From: Epiperipatus broadwayi
Taxonomy: Eukaryota > Onychophora > Udeonychophora > Euonychophora > Peripatidae
Reading direction: 5' to 3'
NCBI GenBank assembly: GCA_028023455.1
Contig: JAQFVV010012416.1
Location: 1,977,767-2,041,766, forward strand
DNA length: 64,000 nucleotides
A program made the translations under genes and the position numbers. Shown here one piece after another: positions 45,578 through 57,629 of this stretch (within the stretch, counting starts at the first letter, position 1; every line of letters starts with the position of its first letter). The notes beneath the pieces were generated by a model that saw nothing but the letters and a program-made list of their open reading frames with translations, was not told the origin of the DNA and did no database searches.

Positions 45578-46533
45578 CACCCCTTGAGTCTGAACCACCC
45601 CTGAGAGCCAGTGAACAAAAATTTTGAGTTTTAACTGAGTTTGCATGGAATCAGTAAGGAGTACACTACGGTTCACAGACCATTCCATCCGCCATAGTTT
45701 TTTGATTTAAATGAGGTATTACTTTTTTTTCTACGGTAAAAATTGGATTTTTTATGAAAGTTTTGTAAAATAGAATTTTTAATGTTTTTATTTTTTTTTT
45801 GTTTTTTACATTTAATGTCCGTAAATCATGTTTCACAGTCGATTGCTTTAGTTTTACAGCTTCAAAATTACATTTATTTATGGAGGGGCTTTTATAAGCT
45901 CTCTTTCTAGAAAATTATTTTTCCAAAAAAAAATAAATCAGAAGGAAAGTAAAAAAATGGATTATATCAAAAAGACAAAAGGATTACTGTTAGTTTTATT
46001 TGCTATCATAATCAGGTTTGATGCCTTCATAAGTGTATTCAAATTTGAATCCGATGCTAATATTTAGCAAGGATTCTGTGAGTATTGAATTGGTTTTATT
46101 ATTTATTTTTTATTATTATTATTGTTTTCAATAATTAAATGTATAAATAAATATTATATATGTGATAAAATACATTTCAATAATATAAAAACGTTTATAT
46201 GAATTATTTTTCTGATGTAGTTTTAGAAACTCTTTTTGTATATCAGATAGAATTTGAGATAAAAATACATTCGAATAATGTAAAAACATTTTTTTGAATT
46301 AGTTTGGTGCCCTAGTTGTTATTACTTTTTTTATATATAAATGTAAACAAAATATATATATATGATAGAATACACGTGACTAATATAGAAACGTTTTTTT
46401 GAATTATTTTTCTAATCTAGTTTTAGAACTATTGTGTGTATATATATATACACATACAAAACAATATATATATGATAGAATTATACATAAATGCAGAAAA
46501 GAACATATATATGATAGAATTTGATATATATAT
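45578..46533 (+). mobile_element. piggyBac-like array unit 7, truncated
   Basis: Starts CACCCCTTGAGTCTGAACC and is collinear with unit 6 for ~955 bp. It then stops at GATATATATAT where unrelated sequence (ACAACGGAAAATGG) begins. The right half of the unit and any further satellite are absent, so the array ends here. Confidence 0.85.
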
Positions 46534-47265
46534 TACAACGGAAAATGGTTATTCGTACCGTTGATTAATTATTTGTACTTTCAACTATATTTATTTCGAT
46601 TATTTTATTCTATATGATATTTATTATATCCATTTATTCTTTTCATAACTTTTATTTCTATCCATTTATTGTTTACAACTTAGATTCTTTATTATCTTAT
46701 TATTTTAACCAACGCCGTTACAATACAAGCAGAGAGCTAATACAGATACAAACTTAATTTCATATCTATACCCTTGATCGAACCCCAAGGCAATATGTAC
46801 ATATTATCTTGGCATTATTTTTCCCGACCAAGATACCCTCGGCTGCTGAACAAAGCAAACTATTTCAAAGAAACTTAACGAATGTCCAGCACTTGCTATT
46901 TATTTTTTAGATTTGGGATTTCGCACGAACAAGCAGCACATGAATATCTTAAACAAATCACTATGCCCCTTCAATCACTAATTACATTTTCCCCCCTGTT
47001 GTAGCTTGGTGATAGGAGAATAAAGCAAGGATACGAAATTTAATGACAAATATGTTTAATAATAATATTCACACTTTATATAAAAAAATTACATTATAAT
47101 AATAATAATAATAAACACACACTTATAAAATACATGGCCATCATAAACATATGAAAATAGGTCAGATATTAAAGTTCTTAAAGTCCTGTTGATAGAGTTC
47201 TATTTTATCAAATCATTAATTTTATATTTAGTTATGAATAGTAGACAAATGAAAATGCATTCATG
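46534..47265. other. Unclassified insertion or breakpoint sequence
   Basis: It starts ACAACGGAAAATGG; TTAACCAACGCCGTTACA follows at ~46710-46727, giving short inverted ends (ACAACGG / CCGTTAC) around ~190 bp, possibly a solo LTR or small MITE. A TAA microsatellite lies at ~47094-47113. No gene recognised. Confidence 0.35.
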
Positions 47266-47690
47266 CTTTTACCTAGGCTTTGTTGTAATTGTCCCATGGG
47301 TATTTCTTCCGAGCGCTCTTGATTAACCTCCTCAGTTTGTGGGGTTAGTTTCGTTTCCAGTTTTGCTTGTTGATTCCTTAGGTTCTCCATTAACTTCCTC
47401 AGTTTGTGGGGGTTATTTTCATCCAGTTTGCTGGTTGATTCTTTAGGTTGAGTTTCAATTGACAGCTACAGAAGCGGCGGTCCCTCTAGCAGGTCAGGCA
47501 AAGATCTTACATTGCGAGTCAGTGATGAGACGGCCTGAATCTGAACCCACGTCCCTTTAACGCCACTAGCCATGCACTTCTTCCATTTTCTTTTAGCTGT
47601 TGCTTCTCTAAAGTCTCTACTAGCAATGCCAGACAAAAATTGTAATTTTCTTAATCTCATTCTTTTGTTCATTGTTGTTAAAATTTTTTA
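47266..47690 (-). pseudogene. Possible exon-like coding remnant, family unknown
   Basis: On the minus strand a 68-residue frame starts MNKRMRLRKLQFLSGIASRD, ends ...LPDLLEGPPLL and a TAG, then stays open ~65 codons (ETQPKESTSKLDENNP...RSEEIPMGQLQQ). It reaches CCTAG/GTAAAAG (47266-47277), which looks like a splice donor. Composition is less AT-rich than the surroundings. A 67-bp tandem duplication (~47331 and ~47398) lies inside and shifts frame, arguing against intact coding. It could be a gag-like or host-exon relic. I do not recognise it. Confidence 0.3.
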
Positions 47691-48009
47691 ATTAAGACTT
47701 AGATTTCCAACCAATTCTTATCATTATGTTTCTCTATTTAATTAGTGGCCGGAATGTAAGTCCCAATTAATTTAACAGATCAGGCAAAGATCTTCCGTTG
47801 ATAACATTTCTTTGTCCGTGGAATTTAATTTGTCCAACAGACTTTCACACCTACGGCCATATTGTTTTTCCTTTTATATATCACATATTACATTTTATTT
47901 AAATTTACAATTCATTCTTTTTTTTTTCTCATTTGTTTTTTGCATTTTATTTTAATTTGTTATTATATAGTTGTTTTTTTTTTAATGAAAGAGAAGACAT
48001 GCATTTTTT
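47691..48009. other. AT-rich spacer left of the foldback element
   Basis: A second copy of GGCAAAGATCTT (~47787) echoes ~47497. Otherwise T-rich DNA with no feature. Confidence 0.4.
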
Positions 48010-49385
48010 GGTGCTGATATAGTACGCGCTAGGCGGCCATTTTGAATTTGAAAACAGCCAAAAACACTGCTGGCACATGCAAGCGATAAATGTCATTGAC
48101 TAGAAACACTCATTTTTTAAAAAAGTAAATCGCCTGAGGCACTATAATTAAAAAAGGTGTTGGGAAGGGACTACACTTAAAAAAATTGCGGGAAACGTCA
48201 CATTAAATAGCTTAAGGTGATACTATCAAAAAAAAAAAGGGCGGGAAAAGGAAAAGAGGTGAAAATTAAAAAATGCTTTAAAATAAACCAAAAACGCTAA
48301 TTTATATATATAGTCATAATCAAACATTGCAATATTTACAAAAATCCGTTAAAATATAGCGATCACTAGAAAAATAATATAATGCTATAAATCAAACCTT
48401 ACTTTAAAATAAACCAAAAACGCTAATTTATATATATAGTCATAATCAAACATTGCAATATTTACAAAAATCCGTTAAAATATAGCGATCACTAGAAAAA
48501 TAATATAATGCTATAAATCAAACCTTACTTTAAAATAAACCAAAAACGCTAATTTATATATATAGTCATAATCAAACATTACTTTAAAATAAACCAAAAC
48601 CGCTAATATATATAGTCATGATAATCAAATATTGCAATAGTAAATGTCAAAAGATTAACCCTATGTTAAGGCATTTTTTAAAAAAAAAATCGTAAATGAT
48701 ATTTACAAAAACCCGTTAAAATATAGCGATCATTAGAAAAATAATAAATGCTATTTTAAAAATATCAGTCCGGTCTATCAACGCTATATACTAAATCAGT
48801 ATTATAATTTTAAAAAACAATATTTAAAAACTATAATGCTATAAATCAAACATTGAGTTGTAACGTCACATTGAATAGAAAAAGAGATGAAAATTAAAAA
48901 ATACTTTAAAATAAACCAAAAACGCTAATTTATATATATAGTCATAATCAAACATTGCAATAGCATTTATTTAAGTAATTTTTTACTAATATTTTAAGAA
49001 TTTAAAAAAAATTACCAACTCTCGATCGGATGGATGGTCGTCCGCTCAGGCTAAATTTGGTTCTTCCTCTTCATTACTGCAATACCACAAAACATCAAAT
49101 TATACTTTTAAGATTTAGGTTTATTATTTTAAAGAAGACGCCAGTAAACAATTAATTTATTCAGGAAATATCGCAGCTTGATATGGTCTCTTTCAAATTT
49201 ATTTTTAAAACTGTGTACTTGGGTCTGACACAAGGTATCTATGACGTAAGATAATTTCCAAGAATTATAGTTCGGATTGGGCCTTTGTCTTATTAAGATA
49301 AAAGAAAGTGTTAAGTTAAACTTTCAAATTAAAAAAAAAAAACAACTGTAAACCAGCTAATGGACTTTTATGCTTCAAGCCTAAC
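48010..49385 (+). repeat. Foldback left arm (1.38 kb)
   Basis: The outer unique part is followed by three tandem ~126-bp copies (from ~48278, ~48405, ~48530) of a unit with AAACCAAAAACGCTAATTT, ATATATAGTCATAATCAAAC and TTAAAATATAGCGATCACTAG. An inner unique part then ends AAACCAGCTAATGGACTTTTATG. Confidence 0.88.
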
Positions 49386-50020
49386 ATCGTTATGTATATA
49401 ATCTTATAATAATGTATTTTGATGTCTAATATGTGCGCACATCTAATATATAAATATATTTATTTATATATTAGATGTGCGCACATACACGTAAACATAC
49501 GTTATTATACATCAAAGTACATTATTATAGGATTATACACGTGGTCTGGGATGGGTTTGAATTTGACAAACAGGCCTACTATGATACATAGAAGGTGAAA
49601 CGGAATGATAGACAGAATTAGCAACAATAAGTGAATACGCAAATATAATTAAAGAATATATTTTATTAGGCATTCATAATACTGGATGGGGTGGGATGGC
49701 AGCTGACATGATAGACTACGTGGGTCGACTACGTCGAAATACATGCACTAGAAAGTAAAAAAAGAATACACCCGTAAATAAATTAAATCATTAATTTATT
49801 TTTATATTTTTTATAATAAATGACCAAATAATTTTATTTGCGTCTTTAAAGTGTTAAAACTAAAATCTTAAAACTAATACATGTATCGGCACCCATATAT
49901 ATATATGAGTACAAGTTGTGATGTATAATATGTTACAGTGCGATTATATTTTTACATCATTAATTTATTCTAAATTTTTTGTTATAATTAATTTTAACCA
50001 TCTTTTGCATTTGATGACTA
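49386..50020. other. Foldback central region with nested palindrome
   Basis: 635 bp, no long frame. About 49398-49545 is itself an imperfect palindrome: ATGTGCGCACATCTAATATATAAATA meets its inverted copy, and TATAATAATGTA...TTTGATGT is mirrored outside. This looks like a small MITE nested in the centre. Confidence 0.7.
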
Positions 50021-53000
50021 GTTAGGCTTGAGCCATAAAAGTTCATTAGCTGGTTTATAGTTTTGTTTTTTTTTAAATTTGAAAGTTTAACTTAACACTT
50101 TCTTTTATCTTAGTAAGACAAAGGCCCAAATCCGAACTATAATTCTTGGAAATTATCTTACGTCATAGATACCTTGTGTCAGACCCAAGTACACAGTTTT
50201 AAAAATAAATTTGAAAGAGACCATATCAAGCTGCGATGTTTCCTGAATAAATTAATTATTTACTGGCGTCTTCTTTAAAATAATAAACCTAAATCTTAAA
50301 AGTATAATTTGATGTTTTGTGGTATTGCAGTAATGAAGAGGAAGAACCAAATTTAGCCTGAGCGGACGACCATCCATCCGATCGAGAGTTGGTAATTTTT
50401 TTTAAATTCTTAAAATATTAGTAAAAAATTACTTAAATAAATGCTATTGCAATGTTTGATTATGACTATATATATAAATTAGCGTTTTTGGTTTATTTTA
50501 AAGTATTTTTTAATTTTCATCTCTTTTTTCTTTTCCCGCTCTTTTTTTCCATAGTATAACCTTTGACTATTCAATGTGACGTTACAACTCAATGTTTGAT
50601 TTATAGCATTATAGTTTTTAAATATTGTTTTTTAAAATTATAATACTGATTTAGTATATAGCGTTGATAGACCGGACTGATATTTTTAAAATAGCATTTA
50701 TTATTTTTCTAATGATCGCTATATTTTAACGGATTTTTGTAAATATCATTTATGATTTTTTTTAAAAAAAGTGCCTTAACATAGGGTTAATCTTTTGAGA
50801 TTTACTATTGCAATATTTGATTATCATGACTATATATATTAGCGGTTTTGGTTTATTTTCCATAGTATAACCTTTGGCTATTCAATGTGACGTTACAACT
50901 CAATGTTTGATTTATAGCATTATAGTTTTTAAATATTGTTTTTTAAAATTATAATACTGATTTAGTATATAGCGTTGATAAACCGGACTGATATTTTTAA
51001 AATAGCATTTATTATTTTTCTAATGATCGCTATATTTTAACGGGTTTTTGTAAATATCATTTACGATTTTTTTTAAAAAAAGTGCTTTAACATAGAGTTA
51101 ATCTTTTGACATTTACTATTGCAATATTTGATTATCATGACTATATATATTAGTGGTTTTGGTTTATTTTAAAGTAATGTTTGATTATGACTATATATAT
51201 AAATTAGCGTTTTTGGTTTATTTTAAAGTATTTTTTAATTTTCATCTCTTTTTCTTTTCCCGCTCTTTTTTCCATAGTATAACCTTTGGCTATTCAATGT
51301 GACGTTACAACTCAATGTTTGATTTATAGCATTATAGTTTTTAAATATTGTTTTTTAAAATTATAATACTGATTTAGTATATAGCGTTGATAGACCGGAC
51401 TGATATTTTTAAAATAGCATTTATTATTTTTCTAATGATCGCTATATTTTAACGGATTTTTGTAAATATCATTTATGATTTTTTTTAAAAAAAGTGCCTT
51501 AACATAGGGTTAATCTTTTGAGATTTACTATTGCAATAAATATTAGCAGTTTTGGTTTATTTTCCATAGTATAACCTTTGGCTATTCAATGTGACGTTAC
51601 AACTCAATGTTTGATTTATAGCATTATACTTTTTAAATATTGTTTTTTAAAATTATAATACTGATTTAGTATATAGCGTTGATAGACCGGACTGATATTT
51701 TTAAAATAGCATTTATTATTTTTCTAATGATCGCTATATTTTAACGAGTTTTTGTAAATATCATTTACGATTTTTTTTTTAAAAAATGCCTTAACATAGA
51801 GTTAATCATTTGAGATTTACAATTGCAATATTTGATTATCATGACTATATATATTAGCGTTTTTGGTTTATTTTAAAGTAATGTTTGATTACGACTATAT
51901 ATATAAATTAGCATTTTTGGTTTATTTTAAAGTATTTTTTAATTTTCATCTCTTTTTCTTTTCCCGCTCTTTTTTTCCATAGTATAACCTTTGGCTATTC
52001 AATGTGACGTTACAACTCAATGTTTGATTTATAGCATTATAGTTTTTAAATATTGTTTTTTAAAATTATAATACTGATTTAGTATATAGCGTTGATAGAC
52101 CGGACTGATATTTTTAAAATAGCATTTATTATTTTTCTAATGATCGCTATATTTTAACGGATTTTTGTAAATATCATTTATGATTTTTTTTAAAAAAAGT
52201 GCCTTAACATAGGGTTCTTTTGAGATTTACTATTGCAATATTTGATTATCATGACTATATATATTAGCGGTTTTGGTTTATTTTCCATAGTATAACCTTT
52301 GGCTATTCAATGTGACGTTAGAACTCAATGTTTGATTTATAGCATTATACTTTTTAAATATTGTTTTTTAAAATTATAATACTGATTTAGTATATAGCGT
52401 TGATAGACCGGACTGATATTTTTAAAATAGCATTTATTATTTTTCTAATGATCGCTATATTTTAACGAGTTTTTGTAAATATCATTTACGATTTTTTTTT
52501 TAAAAAATGCCTTAACATAGAGTTAATCATTTGAGATTTACAATTGCAATATTTGATTATCATGACTATATATATTAGCGGTTTTGGTTTATTTTAAAGT
52601 AATGTTTGATTATGACTATATATATAAATTAGCGTTTTTGGTTTATTTTAAAGTAAGGTTTGATTTATAGCATTATATTATTTTTCTAGTGATCGCTATA
52701 TTTTAACGGATTTTTGTAAATATTGCAATGTTTGATTATGACTATATATATAAATTAGCGTTTTTGGTTTATTTTAAAGTATTTTTTAATTTTCACCTCT
52801 TTTCCTTTTCCCGCCCTTTTTTTTTGATAGTATCACCTTAAGCTATTTAATGTGACGTTTCCCGCAATTTTTTTTAAGTGTAGTCCCTTCCCAACACCTT
52901 TTTTAATTATAGTGCCTCAGGCGATTTACTTTTTTAAAAAATGAGTGTTTCTAGTCGATGACATTTATCGCTTGCATGTGCCAGCAGTGTTTTTGGCTGT

Positions 53001-53044
53001 TTTCAAATTCAAAATGGCCACCGAGCGCGTACTATATCAGCACC
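50021..53044 (-). repeat. Foldback right arm (3.02 kb) with dimeric higher-order repeat
   Basis: Inverted counterpart of the left arm, expanded. CCATAGTATAACCTTTG recurs at ~50551, 50860, 51273, 51565, 51980 and 52285, giving alternating ~410- and ~305-bp spacings, i.e. a ~715-bp dimer repeated about 2.5 times. Each unit carries GTGACGTTACAACTCAATG, TATAGCGTTGATAGACCGG and ATCGCTATATTTTAACG. The left arm has only one equivalent of this part. Confidence 0.87.
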
Positions 53045-53047
53045 CAT

Positions 53048-53547
53048 NNNNNNNNNNNNNNNNNNNNNNNNNNNNNNNNNNNNNNNNNNNNNNNNNNNNN
53101 NNNNNNNNNNNNNNNNNNNNNNNNNNNNNNNNNNNNNNNNNNNNNNNNNNNNNNNNNNNNNNNNNNNNNNNNNNNNNNNNNNNNNNNNNNNNNNNNNNNN
53201 NNNNNNNNNNNNNNNNNNNNNNNNNNNNNNNNNNNNNNNNNNNNNNNNNNNNNNNNNNNNNNNNNNNNNNNNNNNNNNNNNNNNNNNNNNNNNNNNNNNN
53301 NNNNNNNNNNNNNNNNNNNNNNNNNNNNNNNNNNNNNNNNNNNNNNNNNNNNNNNNNNNNNNNNNNNNNNNNNNNNNNNNNNNNNNNNNNNNNNNNNNNN
53401 NNNNNNNNNNNNNNNNNNNNNNNNNNNNNNNNNNNNNNNNNNNNNNNNNNNNNNNNNNNNNNNNNNNNNNNNNNNNNNNNNNNNNNNNNNNNNNNNNNNN
53501 NNNNNNNNNNNNNNNNNNNNNNNNNNNNNNNNNNNNNNNNNNNNNNN
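53048..53547. other. Assembly gap, 500 N
   Basis: Exactly 500 N. The round size suggests a placeholder of unknown true length. It begins 3 bp after the foldback terminus, so the palindrome probably broke the assembly. Reading frames spanning it are meaningless. Confidence 0.97.
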
Positions 53548-53733
53548 ATTTAGATTTAAAGGCCATAGAGTTGACAAAGATTATGTTGTGGAAATGGGAT
53601 GGGGCAGAATATGGGAAGACTTAGAGTGGGGAATGGAAAATAAAGTGGTTAGCAGGTTTATCTGGGCATAGTTGCTGAGATATATTCTTGATTTCGTTTA
53701 AGGAGAAGCCAAATACATCACATCACATGTATT
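53548..53733 (+). mobile_element. 3' end of the CR1/L2-like LINE, fragment
   Basis: Starting at the gap edge, the plus strand matches the 3' end of the 4.2-9.9 kb LINE: ATAGAGTTGACAAAGATTATG, GTGGAAATGGGATGG, GTTGCTGAGA, ending in ATCACATCACATG. It is diverged ~15-20% by eye. The 5' part lies in the gap or is truncated. Confidence 0.8.
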
Positions 53734-54344
53734 AACAGTGTAAGCATAAGTGATTTAACATTAAAATTTATTTTGCCATAATAAATATATTAATTATTAT
53801 TATTTCAAATTTGCACTAACTACGTACTGGTTTTTTTTTTCAATAAAAAAATCTTTATTTAGTTTTTACTGAAAATGAATAAACAGAAATATATCTTTAG
53901 AATGCAGTTTAGAAATCATGCAGGAAGCGAGAAAATACAATGCTATAATGTATTTCTTTGTGGACAGATTAAAAATTGACTCTATGATTTATTTCTCTAT
54001 GAAGTTCTCCACAAACTATTTCTGAAATATATGTGACAATTTAAGATAGCTATTATCATCTGATACCAATTTATTCTCTAAAGATCCAATAAAATGTAAA
54101 TTATCCATTGTATATGTTAGTAAGCAATTAAGAAAATTCCTCAAAAACGAACCATAAGTAGTAACAGTCACATGGATGTATGCAAAATTATGAAAGTGGA
54201 GGAAAATGAAAAAAAACATATGTAACAGAGGTCAATGATAATGTGTTTTAGGCTATTTCTATTGCAAGGTTTACAATAAAAAAGGTCGTATTAATGCTCT
54301 ATGTAAAAAAAAGCAGCAAATTGAAATATATCTATGGTTATTTT
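53734..54344. other. AT-rich DNA, no gene recognised
   Basis: No coding region or repeat seen apart from T/A runs. Confidence 0.5.
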
Positions 54345-54429
54345 TTTTCATGTGTCAAACATTGGAAGTGAACCTGGGACAACTGCTTGTAAGGCAGCTG
54401 TGCTAACTACTCGGCCATCAACGCTGGAC
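54345..54429 (-). mobile_element. tRNA-derived SINE copy 2
   Basis: Minus strand: GCGTTGATGGCCGAGTAGTTAG (A-box-like), GCTGC-CTTACAA-GCAGT anticodon-like arm (TAC), CAGGTTCACTTCC (B-box-like), then TTTGACACATGAAAAAAAA. It is flanked by a direct repeat of about 17 bp beginning ATATCTATGGTTATTTTT on both sides (from ~54329 and ~54430), confirming retroposition. Confidence 0.82.
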
Positions 54430-54447
54430 ATATCTATGGTTATTTTT

Positions 54448-55491
54448 AATATGAAACAGCAAATAATCACAATACTAAAGTATCTATAAAAATATATCAG
54501 TGAAAGAAACTGATAAACGTTAGTTCAAACCCAGTTGTGCAGTAGGTGATAATGGATAAAGAATTTTATTAATATTAGTATAAGATTGGATGTCCTTAAC
54601 AAAAACAAATTACAAGTTTTAGATGAATATCATAATAAAACTAAAGACAATAGTTAAAGTTGCCATTAGAATAAATTACTTAATGTTACCATTAGAGTAA
54701 AGTAAACTTATAAAATACCACTATATATTGTATATATAAATATAAACTCATTAATTGAAATTGGAGTATAATCAAAATTCAAGGAACTTGGGTTTTAATC
54801 AGAATTCAATAATCTTGGGGTTTAATCAGACTTCAATGGACTTGAAAGGAAAGTAATCCCTATCAGAAACATTTATATAGACTAGAAAATAACTTGATAT
54901 GAGTAGTAATATTTATAATGATTCTGCATCAATATAAAATTCAAACAGTCAATGAAACTGCCATTATATTTAGACAAGAAGTGACACACTAAAGTTTTTG
55001 TTATATTTTTAGCATAAGCAATAAATAAAAAAAAAACAACACTAAATAAGATAGGCAAATTAATCAAAGGAGAAAAAAATTAAATGAAAAATAACTTAAG
55101 TAAATATTAGACTTAAGAAAGGATTATACAAACAGATTACTCTGCTCCAGATGGAAGCCGCTAAAGAAATCCATAAACATATTATTCATCTGCAAAAGAA
55201 TGAGGGCAAAAACTTTATAGTTTTTGACAAAAAAAGAAAAAAATCTTGTTGAATCACAAAATTCAATAGCAGATGAAGACGACCAAAAAGATGGAAATGT
55301 AGTGAAATAAAGTAGATGATACACCAAAGAAGAAATTGTATTTAAACAAAATGCTTAAATGGAAGAAATTCAACTATTTTTATAATTTTATACTTCCATT
55401 AGAAACAAGCTGAGTTCTCTGAAATAGGAGAACAATGCATAAGGTGGATAATGAAAAAGATAAATTGTGAATAACAAATAAACAATGCCCA
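54448..55491. other. AT-rich DNA, no gene recognised
   Basis: Short imperfect tandem around 54776-54850 (CAGAATTCAATAATCTTGGGG-like, three times). No gene. Confidence 0.45.
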
Positions 55492-55600
55492 AACGTCTTG
55501 CATTGGTGGTCGAGAGGTCAGTGCGACTGCCTTGCACTTGCAGGCAGTTGCCTGGGTTGCGGGTTCACATCCCGGCCAATGCTATGACACTTAAAAAAAA
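55492..55600 (+). mobile_element. tRNA-derived SINE copy 3
   Basis: GCATTGGTGGTCGAGAGG (A-box-like), a variant anticodon arm with an 8-bp insertion (CTGCCTTGCACTTGCAGGCAG), GCGGGTTCACATCCCGGCC (B-box-like with a good T-stem), TGCTATGACA and an A run. Same family as copies 1 and 5. Confidence 0.8.
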
Positions 55601-57100
55601 CCAAGAGCTTCTGCTGTTTATATAAAGCATAGAAAATTGGTTCAGAAGTTAAGTATTGTTTCCTATACTCAGAATTTCTAAATATCTTCATCTGATCAAC
55701 ATGATATCTCTTTTTATAGAAAAAGCATTATATTTTAATTGATCTCTTACTCTATTATTAACCCTTCTTTATGTTCAATAAGTTTTTGAAATTATCATAT
55801 TCTTAATATCAAAATAAAATTACATTTGTAAGGAGAACGAATGTTTGTATTTAATACAATCAGACTGCTTTTGAAATTTGAAATTCAGGAACTTTTACTT
55901 CTACTATATATATGTTAATAAGATTAATGGTTTAATTCTAGGTCCTCCAAACAATGTTGTTTTTCTTTATTAATACAATCACATTTATGTTTTGTTTTTT
56001 TTTTTAAAAAAATCTCCCATAAGTCTTTGTACTTCACATTAAAAAACTTCTCTTCTGATGCTCAATCTATTGAATCTGTTTTTTCCTTAATTAAGCATAA
56101 GTAAAAGCAAACACAACTTATATTTTCTCTTCACTTTTCTATTAAAATGACAAAAATATTTCTTGTTATTCCTCACAAGTCCAAGGGTCAGATTTGTTGG
56201 GCATTTAAGTATAAATCTAAAAAAATTAATAATTTCCTAATCTCTAATTAGAATTCATTACACATAAAGACTGCTACTGCACCCCCTGACCCACTCTTTT
56301 AAATTTCTGACCCTTTCCTATCAAGGGCTTTCTCCTTTGGTCCTGTTAAAGTTATCATAATGCTACAAACAAAAAATTATACTCAAGCTGAATTCTATAT
56401 TAGACAACCTATATTCTGGTATATGTACTAATTGATAATCACTCATCTTTAACCATTTCCCTATTTCTATTCTTCACAACCTATTAGACTTTCTTTTTAC
56501 TATTCTTCACAACTTATTATCTTTTCTCTCTATTTAAATACTAGAAAAAGATATTCTTCTCTTTCTCCTCAGTAATTCAGGCTCTACATCAATGCCATAT
56601 CTTCTTTTAAAAATAATAGAAACTGTAATAAATAATGAAATTCAATCTCCAGTTTGATAAAAAAGGCTTTTCTACTTTTGAAACCTATATAAATAATTAT
56701 TGACCAGATATCATAGTCCAGAAGATAAACCTCAATTGCAGTTCAACTAAACATTGCAATTTCATCAGACTCAGTCTCCATAACTAAGCTTCTAAAATTA
56801 TTCCAAAACACACTTCTTCTAGATATACTTGCTAATTTGTTTCATAATAGATAAATCCATATAATCTTAAATATTATATTTAATTGAGTCTCTTCTCGAA
56901 ATTGTTTTTCACAAGATGTTCCTCTGAGTTTTTTTTGTTTTTTTTTAACTATATATTCTAATTTCTCTAATTCTAGAAATTCCATGACTAACCATCCAAT
57001 ATCGATCAAAATACTCACCTTCTCAATAAATCACTTAAACACATAATTTATGTGGATAATTTGACTATTTTCCTTCTCTCAATATAAATGATTTCCTCAA
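55601..57100. other. AT-rich DNA, no gene recognised
   Basis: Pyrimidine-rich on the plus strand from ~56100 to 57000, which could mask an old minus-strand ORF. Scattered stops and no motif prevent a call. It may be further LINE debris upstream of the 57101 fragment. Confidence 0.4.
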
Positions 57101-57335
57101 TTGTTGGGTTTTTGGTCTTTATGTTGGGTTTGGAAAAAGATAAAGGGAATCTAGATATAGAGGCTTGGAGTGAACAAAGACGATGTTGTGGAAATGGGAG
57201 GGAGCAGAATAGAGAAGAATATGGGGAAACCTTGGGAAAGGGAATAAGTGTCTAACACGTTTTTCTGGAAATAATTGCTGAGAGATTCCTGACTTCAATA
57301 AAGGAGTAGCTATATTGCATCACAAATCACATCCA
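57101..57335 (+). mobile_element. 3' end of the CR1/L2-like LINE, second fragment
   Basis: GTTGGGTTTTTGGTCTTTATG, then GGTTTGGAAAAAGATAAAGGG matches the LINE's C-terminal codons and 3' UTR in plus orientation. It continues with GATGTTGTGGAAATGGGAGG and GCTGAGAGATTCCTGACTTC, ending in CACAAATCACATCC. About 235 bp, 5'-truncated. Confidence 0.8.
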
Positions 57336-57629
57336 TTATATATAAAAAAATAATTAAATATTATTTTATTTCTAAAATTGTTTGCAGACTAAAAAATATA
57401 TTATTAGAAATACATAAATATGTAATTTTCAATTACATTAGAAATTGAGAAGTAAATGAAATTTGAATTACAAGATTTTTCAAAAACAGACAGATGAAAA
57501 AAAAAAAAAAGCTAAATAACAAAGTACAAAAATAGATTATCTTATTCTATTTTTTTAAAAGAACAAAACAACAACAATCCACGCATTGACACTTGGAATT
57601 CAAATAAATTATATTTCTAATTATAAATG

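Larger units (their letters stand above)
48010..53044. mobile_element. Giant foldback-type element with unequal inverted arms
   Basis: Ends GGTGCTGATATAGTACGCGC (48010) and its complement (to 53044) match almost perfectly over the outer ~270 bp, including GGCCATTTTGAATTTG, GCCTGAGGCACTATAATT and GGGCGGGAAAAGG. The arms run 48010-49385 and 50021-53044. They are near-identical at the inner end too (CCATCCATCCGATCGAGAG) but differ greatly in tandem-repeat number. The 635-bp centre has no transposase. Long, repeat-filled inverted arms around a short centre define foldback elements. The superfamily is unknown and the target duplication cannot be read because the right flank is an assembly gap. Confidence 0.88.

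Noticed and set aside
52945-53671. Long reading frames spanning 52945-53671 on both strands
   Set aside because: They consist mostly of the 500-N gap; only a few codons at each edge are real, and those are foldback and LINE sequence.
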